The notes under the pieces: model-generated | The model's database searches: none | Told to the model about the DNA's origin: nothing | What the model saw: the letters and a program-made list of their open reading frames with translations, nothing else | Assembly (NCBI RefSeq): GCF_003315035.1 | Contig: NZ_QNRE01000003.1 | Span: 248,001-312,000 of the forward strand | Reading direction: 5' to 3' | Source of the DNA: Nocardia puris | GTDB lineage: Bacteria > Actinomycetota > Actinomycetes > Mycobacteriales > Mycobacteriaceae | Length of the DNA stretch: 64,000 nt | Translations under genes and position numbers: made by a program | Shown: positions 55,138 to 63,667 of the stretch, one piece after another | Layout: every line of letters begins with the position of its first letter | How positions within the stretch are numbered: the first letter of the stretch is position 1

Positions 55138-56835
55138 CTACGCGGACGGCAGACCCGATTCCACCCACTCGGCCTCGGCCGCCTCCGGGGCGATCGGTGG
55201 CGTGGGCGACAGCGCCGGAGCCGGCTCCATGCCGACGGGCACCTGTCCCCGCACGACCGACGGCGGCGGGAGCACACCGGCGTCCTCGCTCGCCCGCGGC
55301 AACGCCTCCGGGATCGCGGGCAGCGGGATGGTGTCCACCCACACCTCGTCGAGCCCGCCCGAGAGCACCCGCGCCCGCCAATCGGCGGTGGTGGCGGGAT
55401 GGTCGGTGCGCTGGTGCATGCCGCGGGTCTCGGTGCGGGCCAGCGCGCTGTACTTGGTCCAGCGGGCCACGGCGAGCAGGGCGGCGGCTTGGCGGGCGCG
55501 CACCCGGTCGGCGCCCGTGCCGCCGAGGTCGAAGGCCGCGCCCGGCCACATGGCGTCGAGTTCGGCGATGCTGTCGCGCAGGCTGCCCTCGCTGCGCCAG
55601 TAACTGCGGCGCAGCGGCAAGGTGTGTTCCTGCACCAGCCCGATCACCGCGCGGGGATCGACGTGCGCGACCGGGCCGAGCCCGGCGCCGGGCACCGCGC
55701 GCACAGCGCCGGGTCTGCCGCGCTCGCGCGCGAACCGTGCCGCCCCGGCCCCGGCCCACACGCCCGACGCGATCGCCCACGCCCCGCTCTGCCCGCCGAA
55801 TCCGCTCATCGCGCCGGTGATCGCCTCGCGCGTGGCCGCGTCACCGGCGGCGAAGAGTCCGAAAACATCGGTGGCGCAGTCGTTTCCGGTGATGCGCAAC
55901 CCGCCCGTGCCGCGCACGGTGCCCTCCAGCACGGCTCGCAGCGGCACGCGACTGCGCCGGTCCACCGCGCCTTGCCTGGTGAGCCAGTGCCGGATCGTCT
56001 CGGGCACGTCGTCCAGCGCGGCGAACACCCGCCGCCCGCGCGAGATCGCCCCGAACGCCGAGCGGTGCCCATCGATGACCTCGCCCGTCTCGTCGTAGAG
56101 CGTCGCGAAATGCAGCGCCAGCCCCGGCGCGTAGCTCGAATGCATCGACCGCGCACCGGAATTCAGCACGGGCGCGAGACCGTAGGCGCTGGAGAACTCC
56201 ATCCCCGACAGCCGGGCGCCCGCTTCGGCGGCGAGCAGCAGTCCGTCGCCGGTCGCCACCTCCGTTCCGGCGCTGCCGGACTGGAACGCGCAGCCGCCGG
56301 TCGCCACGATCACCGCCGAGGCCCGCACCGTCCACGGCCGAAACCTGTTGTTGCGCTGCACACCCGACGCACCCGACACCGTCCCGTCGGAGTCCACCAG
56401 CAGTTGCAGCGCCGGATGATGGTCGAGGACGCGCACTCCGGCCTCGAGTACGGCGCGGCGCATCCGCCGCAGATAGCCCGCCCCGTCGAGGCATACGCGC
56501 AGCGAGGCACCGCCCGCGCAGTCCTCGGGAAACCTGTGCCCCCAGCTCGCCAGCTGCCCCACGCGGCGATGCGTCTCGTCCAGCACCCGGTACATCAGCT
56601 CCGCGTCGCCGAGTGCGCCCCCGTGCGTGTACGCGTGCCGCACCGCTTCCTCACGCGCCGCGCCGGGAGGGATGTTCCACAGCGACGTGCTCCCGAACGC
56701 GGAAGGCCCGCTGCTTCCGCAACGGGCCTTGTCCACCAGCACCACACGCGCTCCCGCGCCGGCCGCCGCGACGGCGGCCCACACCCCGGCGGGTCCACCG
56801 CCGAGGATCAGCACATCCGTCTGGATATCGTTCAC
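55138..56835 (-). CDS. Fumarate reductase/succinate dehydrogenase-type flavoprotein
   Basis: The GTG at 56835 gives 565 residues beginning NDIQTDVLILGGGPAGVWAA, the FAD dinucleotide-binding fold. It has GSSGPSAFGSTS, the SAVIVATGGCAFQ strand, and a C-terminal helical domain with SALARTETRGMHQRTDHP, as in the SdhA/FrdA/aspartate-oxidase/AprA family. A Pro-rich tail of about 50 residues is unusual. No iron-sulfur or membrane-anchor subunit is adjacent, so a stand-alone oxidoreductase is likely. There is no ribosome site. TATTTT lies five bases upstream, so the mRNA could be leaderless. Confidence 0.85.
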   Translation of the reverse strand: MNDIQTDVLILGGGPAGVWAAVAAAGAGARVVLVDKARCGSSGPSAFGSTSLWNIPPGAAREEAVRHAYTHGGALGDAELMYRVLDETHRRVGQLASWGHRFPEDCAGGASLRVCLDGAGYLRRMRRAVLEAGVRVLDHHPALQLLVDSDGTVSGASGVQRNNRFRPWTVRASAVIVATGGCAFQSGSAGTEVATGDGLLLAAEAGARLSGMEFSSAYGLAPVLNSGARSMHSSYAPGLALHFATLYDETGEVIDGHRSAFGAISRGRRVFAALDDVPETIRHWLTRQGAVDRRSRVPLRAVLEGTVRGTGGLRITGNDCATDVFGLFAAGDAATREAITGAMSGFGGQSGAWAIASGVWAGAGAARFARERGRPGAVRAVPGAGLGPVAHVDPRAVIGLVQEHTLPLRRSYWRSEGSLRDSIAELDAMWPGAAFDLGGTGADRVRARQAAALLAVARWTKYSALARTETRGMHQRTDHPATTADWRARVLSGGLDEVWVDTIPLPAIPEALPRASEDAGVLPPPSVVRGQVPVGMEPAPALSPTPPIAPEAAEAEWVESGLPSA

Positions 56836-56886
56836 AAGACAAAATATTCGGCCACAATTCACCCGGCCGCAACCAGTACACGACCC

Positions 56887-57153
56887 TCAACCCCACCACT
56901 GTGTCCACAGCAACGTTCCCGTGACCAAAAAAACGACCGCGCATCCGGAGAACGCCGCCGAACCCCGACGCCGATCCGCGAAAATCTGCGCCGCGAGCAC
57001 CACCGCCGAGGCCACCAGATGCCAGGTCACCGACTCCGCGCCCGGTCCGGGAAACCCGCGCTGCCCGCCCAGCACCGCCGCTCCGACGACCACCAGGGTG
57101 AGCAGCACGGTGCCCGCGGCGGCGACACCGCTCAGCCCCCGTAGCAGCCTCAC
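56887..57153 (-). CDS. Small membrane protein, three TM segments
   Basis: This 88-residue hydrophobic protein has three predicted membrane helices and a short RRR cytoplasmic loop. Its GTG start overlaps the stop of the PHP gene (GTGA), so the two are co-translated. The function is unknown. Confidence 0.75.
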   Translation of the reverse strand: MRLLRGLSGVAAAGTVLLTLVVVGAAVLGGQRGFPGPGAESVTWHLVASAVVLAAQIFADRRRGSAAFSGCAVVFLVTGTLLWTQWWG

Positions 57154-58004
57154 CGGGCGATCACCGGCACGCCGGAGGACTTGCCCACCAGTTCCTCGAA
57201 TTGCGCGGGGTCCGTGGTGAATTCACCGAGCCGGATGGTCTTGTTCCGGCCGTGGTAGTCCGAGGAACCGGTGGTGATCAGCCCGAGTTCGCCCGCCAGT
57301 CCGGTGAGCAGGACACGGTCGGACGCGGAGTGGTCGGGGTGGTCCACCTCGAGCCCGCCCAGCCCCACCTCGGACAGCGCGCGGATGTCGTCGACCGCGA
57401 GCAGGCGGCCCCGCTTTCGGGCCCGCGTGTGGGCCAGCACACTCACACCGCCCGCCGTGGCGATCATCTCCACCGCGCGGCGCAGCGGCGTGTCGGCCTT
57501 CTCCGCGTAGTAGCGGCCGTGCGGGGCGAGCAGGTCGGTGAACGCCGCGTCGACGGTCGGCACCACGCCCGCCTCCACCAGCGCCCGCGCCAGGTGCGGC
57601 CGGCCCGCCGACACGCCCGCCGAGGCGAGTACCGCGTCGGGATCGATCGGCAGTCCGTCGGCGGCCATCCGCTCGGCCATCGACCGCAACCGGTCGACCC
57701 GCTCGGCGCGCAACCGCTCGCGCTCCTCGGCGAAGCAGCGGTCGGCGGGGTCGAACAGGTAGGCCAGCAGGTGCACGGGTACCGGCCACCCGTCCTCCCC
57801 CAACCCCACGCACGACATCTCCATCCCGCGCACCAGCGTCATCCCCTCGGGCAGCGCCGCCTCGGCCTCCGCCCACCCGGACGTGGTGTCGTGATCGGTG
57901 ATCGCCACCACGTCGAGCCCGGCGGCCGCCGCGTTCCGCACCAGCTCGGCCGGACTGTCGGTCCCATCGGACGCGGTCGAATGAGTATGCAGGTCGATGC
58001 GCAC
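57150..58004 (-). CDS. PHP-domain phosphoesterase
   Basis: GTG 58004 gives 284 residues starting VRIDLHTHSTASDGTDSP, the first PHP metal motif. ITDHDTTSGW follows, then the RPHLARALVEAG, SVLAHT and SSDYHGRN motifs that complete the trinuclear metal site. Homologues hydrolyse 3',5'-nucleotide bisphosphates or trim short RNA ends (RNase AM/TrpH group). GGAGG lies very close to the GTG. Confidence 0.88.
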   Translation of the reverse strand: MRIDLHTHSTASDGTDSPAELVRNAAAAGLDVVAITDHDTTSGWAEAEAALPEGMTLVRGMEMSCVGLGEDGWPVPVHLLAYLFDPADRCFAEERERLRAERVDRLRSMAERMAADGLPIDPDAVLASAGVSAGRPHLARALVEAGVVPTVDAAFTDLLAPHGRYYAEKADTPLRRAVEMIATAGGVSVLAHTRARKRGRLLAVDDIRALSEVGLGGLEVDHPDHSASDRVLLTGLAGELGLITTGSSDYHGRNKTIRLGEFTTDPAQFEELVGKSSGVPVIAR

Positions 58005-58060
58005 GCCTCCAGTCTTACAGTGCGGGTTCCGAGTGACGCACGCGCCGCCGACGTCTCGCT

Positions 58061-58085
58061 CACATGCGCATGACATGCGCATGTG
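58061..58085. promoter_or_regulatory. Perfect 25-bp palindrome, VapBC operator
   Basis: CACATGCGCATG-A-CATGCGCATGTG has 12-bp perfect arms around one base and ends ten bases before the vapB start. Antitoxin-toxin complexes bind such palindromes to repress their own operon. It also lies in the divergent promoter of the PHP gene. Confidence 0.8.
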
Positions 58086-58095
58086 CCCTGGTGTC

Positions 58096-58332
58096 ATGAG
58101 TGTGGCAATTCAGATCAAGGATGTACCGGAAGAGATTCGGGACGCGATCGCGGCACGTGCTGCCGCACGCGGCCAGTCCACCCAGTCCTACCTGCGGAGT
58201 TTGCTCGAGCGCGAGTTCCGCGCGGAGCGCAATCGGCATCTGCTCGAGAGCATGGTCGGGCATCGGGGGCTCGAACTCACACCCGACGAGATTCTCGCCG
58301 AGATCCGCCGTGACAGAGGGTCCGACGATTGA
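58096..58332 (+). CDS. vapB: VapB/FitA-type antitoxin
   Basis: This 78-residue protein has an N-terminal ribbon-helix-helix (VAIQIKDVPEEIRDAIAARA and STQSYLRSLLERE) and a C-terminal toxin-binding tail. RHH antitoxins bind DNA palindromes as dimers, and one lies just upstream. The stop overlaps the toxin start. Confidence 0.9.
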   Translation: MSVAIQIKDVPEEIRDAIAARAAARGQSTQSYLRSLLEREFRAERNRHLLESMVGHRGLELTPDEILAEIRRDRGSDD

Positions 58333-58739
58333 TCGTCATCGACGCCGACGTGATGGTTTTCGCTCTGGTCGATCACACCCGGGCCGGTGACACCGCGCGC
58401 GCCGCGATGATCGCCGACGACGACTGGTCCGCACCGGCGCACATGCCCTTCGAAGTCCAACGGACCCTGCACAAAGCTGTTGTGGCGCGCAAACTTCCAG
58501 CCGCGGATGCCGACGCCGCCACCGAGGCGCTCGCCGCGATGCAGATCGAGTACGTGAGCACCGACGCGACCTTGCTGCGCACCGTGTGGCGATTACGACA
58601 CAACGTCTCCGTCTACGACGCGACGTATCTGGCGGTCGCCGCGCTGGAGGACACCACCGCGGTCACGTTCGACGCCCGGCTGGCGAAGGCGGCGGAGTAC
58701 TGCGGCCTTCCCGCCGCGGTACGACTGCTCACCTACTGA
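58329..58739 (+). CDS. vapC: VapC PIN-domain RNase toxin
   Basis: The TTG at 58329 overlaps the vapB stop (TTGA) and gives 136 residues. PIN-domain acidic residues are visible: Asp in VIDADVMV, Glu in MPFEVQRT, Asp in VYDATYLAVA and Asp in TFDARLAKAA. It probably cleaves tRNA or rRNA when freed from VapB. All catalytic positions are present, so it should be active. Confidence 0.9.
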   Translation: MIVIDADVMVFALVDHTRAGDTARAAMIADDDWSAPAHMPFEVQRTLHKAVVARKLPAADADAATEALAAMQIEYVSTDATLLRTVWRLRHNVSVYDATYLAVAALEDTTAVTFDARLAKAAEYCGLPAAVRLLTY

Positions 58740-58789
58740 CCTGGCGCGCGTTCCCGTCCTCGCACGCGCCGCCGACGTAGCATCGTCGG

Positions 58790-59863
58790 GTGCCGTCCAT
58801 TCCGCCGATGCCGTCGTTCCGCGGTCCCGGGCGCGCGACGCCGGCCGCGTGGGTGCCGGTGCCGACCGCGCGGGCGATCGTGGACTGCGGCGTGTACGTG
58901 GACGGGGAGCGGCTGCCCGGACGGTTCACGCACGAGGCGGCGCTGGCCGAAGTGCGCGAGCGCGGGTCGGGGTTCGTGTGGGTCGGTCTGCACGATCCCG
59001 ATGAGCACCAGATGGCCGATATCGCGCACGCGTTCGACCTGCACCCGCTCGCCGTGGAGGACGCGGTGCACGCCAAGCAGCGCCCGAAGCTGGAGCGCTA
59101 CGACGACACGCTGTTCCTGGTGCTGCGCACCGTCAGCTACGTGCCGCACGACATCCACGCCATCTCCGAAATCGTGGAGACCGGCGACATCATGGTGTTC
59201 ACCGGCCCCGATTTCGCCGTCACCGTCCGGCACGGCGAACACACCGGGCTCGCGGGCGTGCGCCACGAATTGGAGTCCAAGCCCGAACAACTCGCGCTCG
59301 GGCCGGGCGCGGTCCTGCACGCGGTGGCCGACCACGTGGTCGACTCCTACGTCGATGTCGCGGGCTCGGTGGAGAACGACATCGAGGAGATGGAGGAGGC
59401 GGTCTTCACCCCGCGCAACCTCACCACCGTCGAAACGATCTACCAGCTCAAACGCGAAGTGGTGGAACTGCGCCGCGCGGTGAACCCCCTCGCCCTGCCG
59501 CTGCAACTCCTCGTGCACAAGCCGGATCTGCCGCTGCCCAAGGAGATTCGCCGCTACTTGCGCGACGTGGCCGACCACCACACCACCGTCGCCGAGCACA
59601 TCGCCGACTTCGACGAATCCCTCAGCGAACTCGTGAGCGCGGCCCTGGCGAAGATCAGCGTCCAGCAGAACACGGACATGCGCAAGATCTCGGCGTGGGT
59701 CGCGATCGCGGCAGTGCCGACGATGATCGCCGGCATCTACGGCATGAACTTCGAGCACATGCCGGAACTCAGTTCACCGTGGGGATATCCGGCGGTGTGG
59801 ATGGTGATTCTCACGATCTGCACGGGGTTGTACGTGACCTTTCATCGCAACAATTGGTTGTGA
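58790..59863 (+). CDS. corA: CorA-type magnesium/cobalt transporter
   Basis: This 357-residue protein has a large cytoplasmic N-terminal domain (HPLAVEDAVHAKQRPKLERY) and two C-terminal membrane helices linked by the signature YGMNFEHMPEL. It forms a pentameric divalent-cation channel. GTG 58790 has no ribosome site, but TAGCAT (58778-58783, TANNNT) lies six bases upstream, so a leaderless mRNA is plausible. ATG 58808 is an alternative start. Confidence 0.92.
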   Translation: MPSIPPMPSFRGPGRATPAAWVPVPTARAIVDCGVYVDGERLPGRFTHEAALAEVRERGSGFVWVGLHDPDEHQMADIAHAFDLHPLAVEDAVHAKQRPKLERYDDTLFLVLRTVSYVPHDIHAISEIVETGDIMVFTGPDFAVTVRHGEHTGLAGVRHELESKPEQLALGPGAVLHAVADHVVDSYVDVAGSVENDIEEMEEAVFTPRNLTTVETIYQLKREVVELRRAVNPLALPLQLLVHKPDLPLPKEIRRYLRDVADHHTTVAEHIADFDESLSELVSAALAKISVQQNTDMRKISAWVAIAAVPTMIAGIYGMNFEHMPELSSPWGYPAVWMVILTICTGLYVTFHRNNWL

Positions 59864-59887
59864 GGGCTCCGAGTACAAGCAGAGCTT

Positions 59888-60655
59888 TTACCAACTGCGC
59901 GCCACCGGACGGAAACTCGCCTCCAGGAGTTTGTGGAGTTCGCGTTCCATCTCGGCGGCCGAGCCCGGCGCCAGCGTGAAGTCCTGCTCGGAGTGATTGT
60001 GCAGCAAGTACCTTCCGTCGGCGGGCAGATAATCCATCCAGTGGAACCCGCGCCCGTCGCCGGTGGGCCTGCTGTCGTAGGCCGCCCCGCGATACACCAT
60101 GATCTCACCCAGGCTCGAACGTGGGCGACGCACAAGGCGATTCAGTTCCTCGGTGGGCGACAACCGCGTCGGATGCTGTCCGTACTCGGGACGGTCCAGA
60201 TCGGAGCGCCGCCCGCTCAATGGACGATGCTTACCGGGCCCGCACTGGGGCAGATTGCCGACGATGTGCGTGACCGCACCGCGCGCCGGGCATCGATACA
60301 GAATCACGTCGCGTCCGTATTGCTGTGTGGGGCCGGACATTTGCACGGCGACGGTCGCGCTGCGCGCGTCCAGTCCGGCGTGGATGCGCACCACCTGGGC
60401 GAAATCCGGGCCGTAGAATCCGTGCACTTCCACCCGGACCCGCGGTTCGAGCAGCACGGTCAGCGCCTCGTACAGACGCTCGTCGGCGATGCCCTGCAAG
60501 CGCCGCGCCGCGTCCACCCGCGCCCGCAGGTAGTCGTCATGCGCCTCGACACCCTCGACCTTGTACCGCAGCGGGTAGGGCAACCGATCCCGCCCGAACG
60601 CCTCCAACGCCAGCTGGAACATGAAACCGTCCATGCGCCACTGGAACTCATTCAT
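59888..60655 (-). CDS. EspG-family ESX secretion chaperone (module 2)
   Basis: This 255-residue protein begins NEFQWRMDGFMFQLALEAFGRDRLPYPLRYK, the EspG opening. It continues with LTVLLEPRVRVEVHGFYG and a GEIMVYRGAAYDSRP strand before FHWMDYLPADGRYLL. It is the last gene of the second ESX module and corresponds in order and layout to the EspG gene of module 1 at 14.5 kb. It probably binds the substrate pair encoded just upstream. Confidence 0.82.
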   Translation of the reverse strand: MNEFQWRMDGFMFQLALEAFGRDRLPYPLRYKVEGVEAHDDYLRARVDAARRLQGIADERLYEALTVLLEPRVRVEVHGFYGPDFAQVVRIHAGLDARSATVAVQMSGPTQQYGRDVILYRCPARGAVTHIVGNLPQCGPGKHRPLSGRRSDLDRPEYGQHPTRLSPTEELNRLVRRPRSSLGEIMVYRGAAYDSRPTGDGRGFHWMDYLPADGRYLLHNHSEQDFTLAPGSAAEMERELHKLLEASFRPVARSW

Positions 60656-60731
60656 GCCGCCGCCTCACCGACATTCCCAACACCATGAATCCACCCGCGC
60701 ACCAACGGTTCCCGCGATGCTTGTCCGGTTC

Positions 60732-62057
60732 TCATCCGCCGATCACCCCACCGGGCGGGAGCGCGGGCGGCTGCGTGCCCAGCAGTTCGTCCCCGTGGTC
60801 GTAGACCAAATAGTCGGGGATCTTGTGGTTTTCGTCGTCATCGCCCTTGCCGCGAGCACCGGCGCCACCCATACCGGGCATACCGGCCATTCCGCGCCCC
60901 ATACCGGCGCCCGCGCGATTGTTCGCACCGTTCAACCCGGGCTGCTGCGTGGTCGGCGTCGCGGTCACACTGCGCCCCGCCCCCGGCCCCGGCGTCCCGG
61001 GCCCCGGCACACCGGGAACCCCCGGCCCCGGCGTGCTCGGCGTGGTCGACTTCGGCAGATCCGTACTGGGGATCTTGGTGTCGGGCACGGTCGACGCCGG
61101 ATTCGTCGACGCCGGATCGGTCGACAGCGGATTCGACGACGGGTCGGTGCTGGTATCCGTGTCGTCCGGGTCCGTCGACGGATCCTCCAGTTCGGTTCCC
61201 GGCTGCGTGGGGTCCTCGGTGGTGCCGGGCCCGGGGCCTGGCCCCGGACCACCCGGACCGGGACCGGGCTGGCCGGGGCCGGGGACATCCGTGTCGTTCT
61301 TGATCGTGCTCTTGGGTTCGGGGATTTTCGGGGTGTAGGGGTCCACTTCCTCGGCGACGCCGGGCTGGTAGACGCGGTCCATGAAATCGCGGACGCGGTT
61401 CTCCGCCTCGTCGGCGCGGTATTGGGCGCTTTTCAGAACGCCGTTGCCGGGGATGTGGCCGATCAGCTTGTCCGCCCACGACAGTTCATGCGGAGGATCT
61501 ACCGTCTGCTGAGCCTGAGCCAGATAGCCTTCGGTCAGATCGAGGCCGCGCGCCACCATCTCGAAGGAAACGAGCAGCTTGTTCAGCTCGCCCGCGTATG
61601 ACTTCGTCGACTCGACCACCGCGTTGGCGGTCTGCCCTTTCATATAGGCCTCGATGTCGTCCTTCACACCGTTGGCGAACACGTCGCTCAGTTCCCGGCC
61701 AGCCTTGACCATATCGCGCCAACCGTTGGCACCGTCATTGATCTCCCCCGGCTTCACATCTTTCAGGTTGTTGTAAATCCAGTCGTGCGACGCCGTCAGG
61801 AAGGACTCTTTATTCTCCCCGACCACCACGCGATCCGAGTACCCGCCCTCGTGCTGCGATTGCAGATCCGACCAGTTCTTGTTGACAATCGCCCGATCCG
61901 AATCCCACTGCTGCTGCGCACCGGACTTGCGATCATCGAAGTCCTTCGACTGCTGCTCCGCCTCAGATCTGGCGTTGAAGACATCCTTGACGATATTGAT
62001 CGGGTCGGACGCATAGCCACCGATATTGTTGAGCCAGTCCCACGTGGACGTTCCCAC
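60732..62057 (-). CDS. Large proline-rich ESX substrate-like protein (module 2)
   Basis: The GTG at 62057, close after AGGAGGGG, gives 441 residues. Residues about 1-225 are helical with a Trp-containing turn (NDGANGWRDMVKAGRELSDVF) like WXG/PPE substrates. Then comes a long Pro/Gly/Ser/Thr-rich region (PGPGQPGPGPGGPGPGPGPG). The C-terminal end KIPDYLVYDHGDELLGTQPP is the kind of short terminal motif seen on ESX-associated substrates. No signal peptide is present. It is coupled to the small preceding gene. Confidence 0.8.
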   Translation of the reverse strand: MGTSTWDWLNNIGGYASDPINIVKDVFNARSEAEQQSKDFDDRKSGAQQQWDSDRAIVNKNWSDLQSQHEGGYSDRVVVGENKESFLTASHDWIYNNLKDVKPGEINDGANGWRDMVKAGRELSDVFANGVKDDIEAYMKGQTANAVVESTKSYAGELNKLLVSFEMVARGLDLTEGYLAQAQQTVDPPHELSWADKLIGHIPGNGVLKSAQYRADEAENRVRDFMDRVYQPGVAEEVDPYTPKIPEPKSTIKNDTDVPGPGQPGPGPGGPGPGPGPGTTEDPTQPGTELEDPSTDPDDTDTSTDPSSNPLSTDPASTNPASTVPDTKIPSTDLPKSTTPSTPGPGVPGVPGPGTPGPGAGRSVTATPTTQQPGLNGANNRAGAGMGRGMAGMPGMGGAGARGKGDDDENHKIPDYLVYDHGDELLGTQPPALPPGGVIGG

Positions 62058-62065
62058 AACCCCTC

Positions 62066-62455
62066 CTACACGTCCGTATTGTTGAGATCGTTGGCGTTGG
62101 ACTGGTCCTGGTCGGCCAGTTTCTGGGTTGCCAGTTTGTAGGTATCGCGCATGAGAATGACCAGGTCAATATGCTTCTTCAACTGGTTGACTGCCGAGTC
62201 TTGGTCGATTACGGCCTTGTTCGCGAATTTCGAACGCAACGCTTCCGCCGACGGCAATGTTCCGAAGCCGCTCAACTGATCGAGCAAGCCAGCCTTGCTC
62301 AACAGCGTGTCTTCGAGTCCGCTCAACAAAGTCTCGCAACGCGCCTGCAACGCACGCCCGATTTGCTCGTCTATGCGAAATTCGCCGGACTCCGCTTTTT
62401 CCTTGTATCCGCGCCATTGCGTGAGACTAGCTTCTATCGAAGTGTTACCAGACAT
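62066..62455 (-). CDS. Small helical ESX-associated protein (module 2)
   Basis: This 129-residue, signal-less helical protein resembles the 126-residue protein of module 1 in its middle region (GFGTLPSAEALRSKFANKA). The ATG follows GGAGGGGG at five bases. It is probably the PE/WXG-like partner of the downstream proline-rich protein. The region uses more A/T at third positions than most of the window. Confidence 0.75.
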   Translation of the reverse strand: MSGNTSIEASLTQWRGYKEKAESGEFRIDEQIGRALQARCETLLSGLEDTLLSKAGLLDQLSGFGTLPSAEALRSKFANKAVIDQDSAVNQLKKHIDLVILMRDTYKLATQKLADQDQSNANDLNNTDV

Positions 62456-62515
62456 CCGATCCCCCTCCTGCTACCGGGTGGTAGTACCATTCTTGCGAGC
62501 TGTTCATCACGGATT

Positions 62516-63100
62516 TCAGCCTGGGAGATGGGGTTCGAAGTATCCCGCATATTCAATCGCCAAGCCGCAGGGCGGAGACTCGGTCATTTTCTCACGCTCA
62601 CTGTAACGCCAAAGTATTCCGACTTCGAACATACCCTGATGCGCCGGCATGCTCACATAGCATGCCAACTTGTCCACGTCCTTGTTTGTCGTCACGATCG
62701 CATCGCGCGAACCGACGGTGACGTCCTTCACGAACGGACTGTTCTCGTTCGCACGGCGCTCCTCGACCGTTCGTCTGGATGAGAGAACCGCGACAGCGTA
62801 CGGCCCCTCGGTCGAACGCCAATCGCAGATCTTCCACCAGCTGGGCGGACCGTCCTGCCTGTCCACGGTCACCTGCTTGGACGCAGGATCCAGATCGGCC
62901 CCCGCCAGCACCTCATCCGACAGATCAGTACAGGGATTGAACAGCGGGATCGACTCGTCATGACTGGTCGGCGCACTCCCCTGCCCTTGCTCGGTAGCCG
63001 TCCCGTCAACCGTCGACGAACACCCGGCGAGCACCGCGACCGCCGCCACCCCGACAGCCGCCAAACGCACCGCACCCCGGCTCGTTCCACCAACCATCAC
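62516..63100 (-). CDS. DUF3558-like lipoprotein
   Basis: GTG 63100 (ATG 63097 alternative) follows AGGAGGG and gives 194 residues with signal peptide and lipobox VLAGC. The mature domain has paired cysteines (FNPCTDLSDE, WWKICDW, KLACYV, SPPCGLAIEYA) in the DUF3558 pattern. Lipoproteins of this family often neighbour ESX substrate genes in nocardiae. Here it is the first gene of module 2, so it may act with the secreted pair at the cell envelope. Confidence 0.8.
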   Translation of the reverse strand: MMVGGTSRGAVRLAAVGVAAVAVLAGCSSTVDGTATEQGQGSAPTSHDESIPLFNPCTDLSDEVLAGADLDPASKQVTVDRQDGPPSWWKICDWRSTEGPYAVAVLSSRRTVEERRANENSPFVKDVTVGSRDAIVTTNKDVDKLACYVSMPAHQGMFEVGILWRYSEREKMTESPPCGLAIEYAGYFEPHLPG

Positions 63101-63667
63101 GCCCGCACCCTCCTGATCTCAAGCGCACCCCGCACCGGGAGCAGGACGCAACCAGGCCCCCCGCAACTCCCACTCGGGCAGGACAAGGCTAACCGACCAT
63201 CGACCCCCATCCAATCGGACGGTTGCACAATCCCACCCACAAACCTCCGCACTTGCACCCCACACTCGCTGCCCCCAGCCGCCCACCACCTCGAACAGCG
63301 GTACACCCCACCCCGGATTCGCAGGCCGCAACTAGCGCATTCTCACAGGCCGCCCCCACCCGGGCCTCACGCACCCACTCGATGCACCGCCGGTGAGGTG
63401 TTCGGTGCCGGCTCGTCGGAGCCGACCCGAACACGGCCGCCGATCACGCTCGGGAACTCGGCCGCAGCCGACCGTGGTAGGGCGCGAGACGGCGGGACAG
63501 CGGACGATGAGGCCGACCTCTCCTCGCGTATCTCGGATCGGCGAAAGAGAACTCGAGAAGATACTCGGTGGCGGTCGAGCCGCGCGGTGTGGTGGGCTGA
63601 GCGAATACGTGTGGACTCCGGATGATTCCTTCGCGGGACGTGCCGGCGGTGGATGGCGAGGGCTGTT
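63101..63667. other. Intergenic region, no firm gene
   Basis: Several overlapping open frames cross these 567 bases. The plus-strand one at 63393-63677 ends just inside the next gene. Its C-terminal part (RIGERELEKILGGGRAARCG) could be a gene remnant, but nothing recognisable supports it. No RNA or repeat was recognised. Confidence 0.45.
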
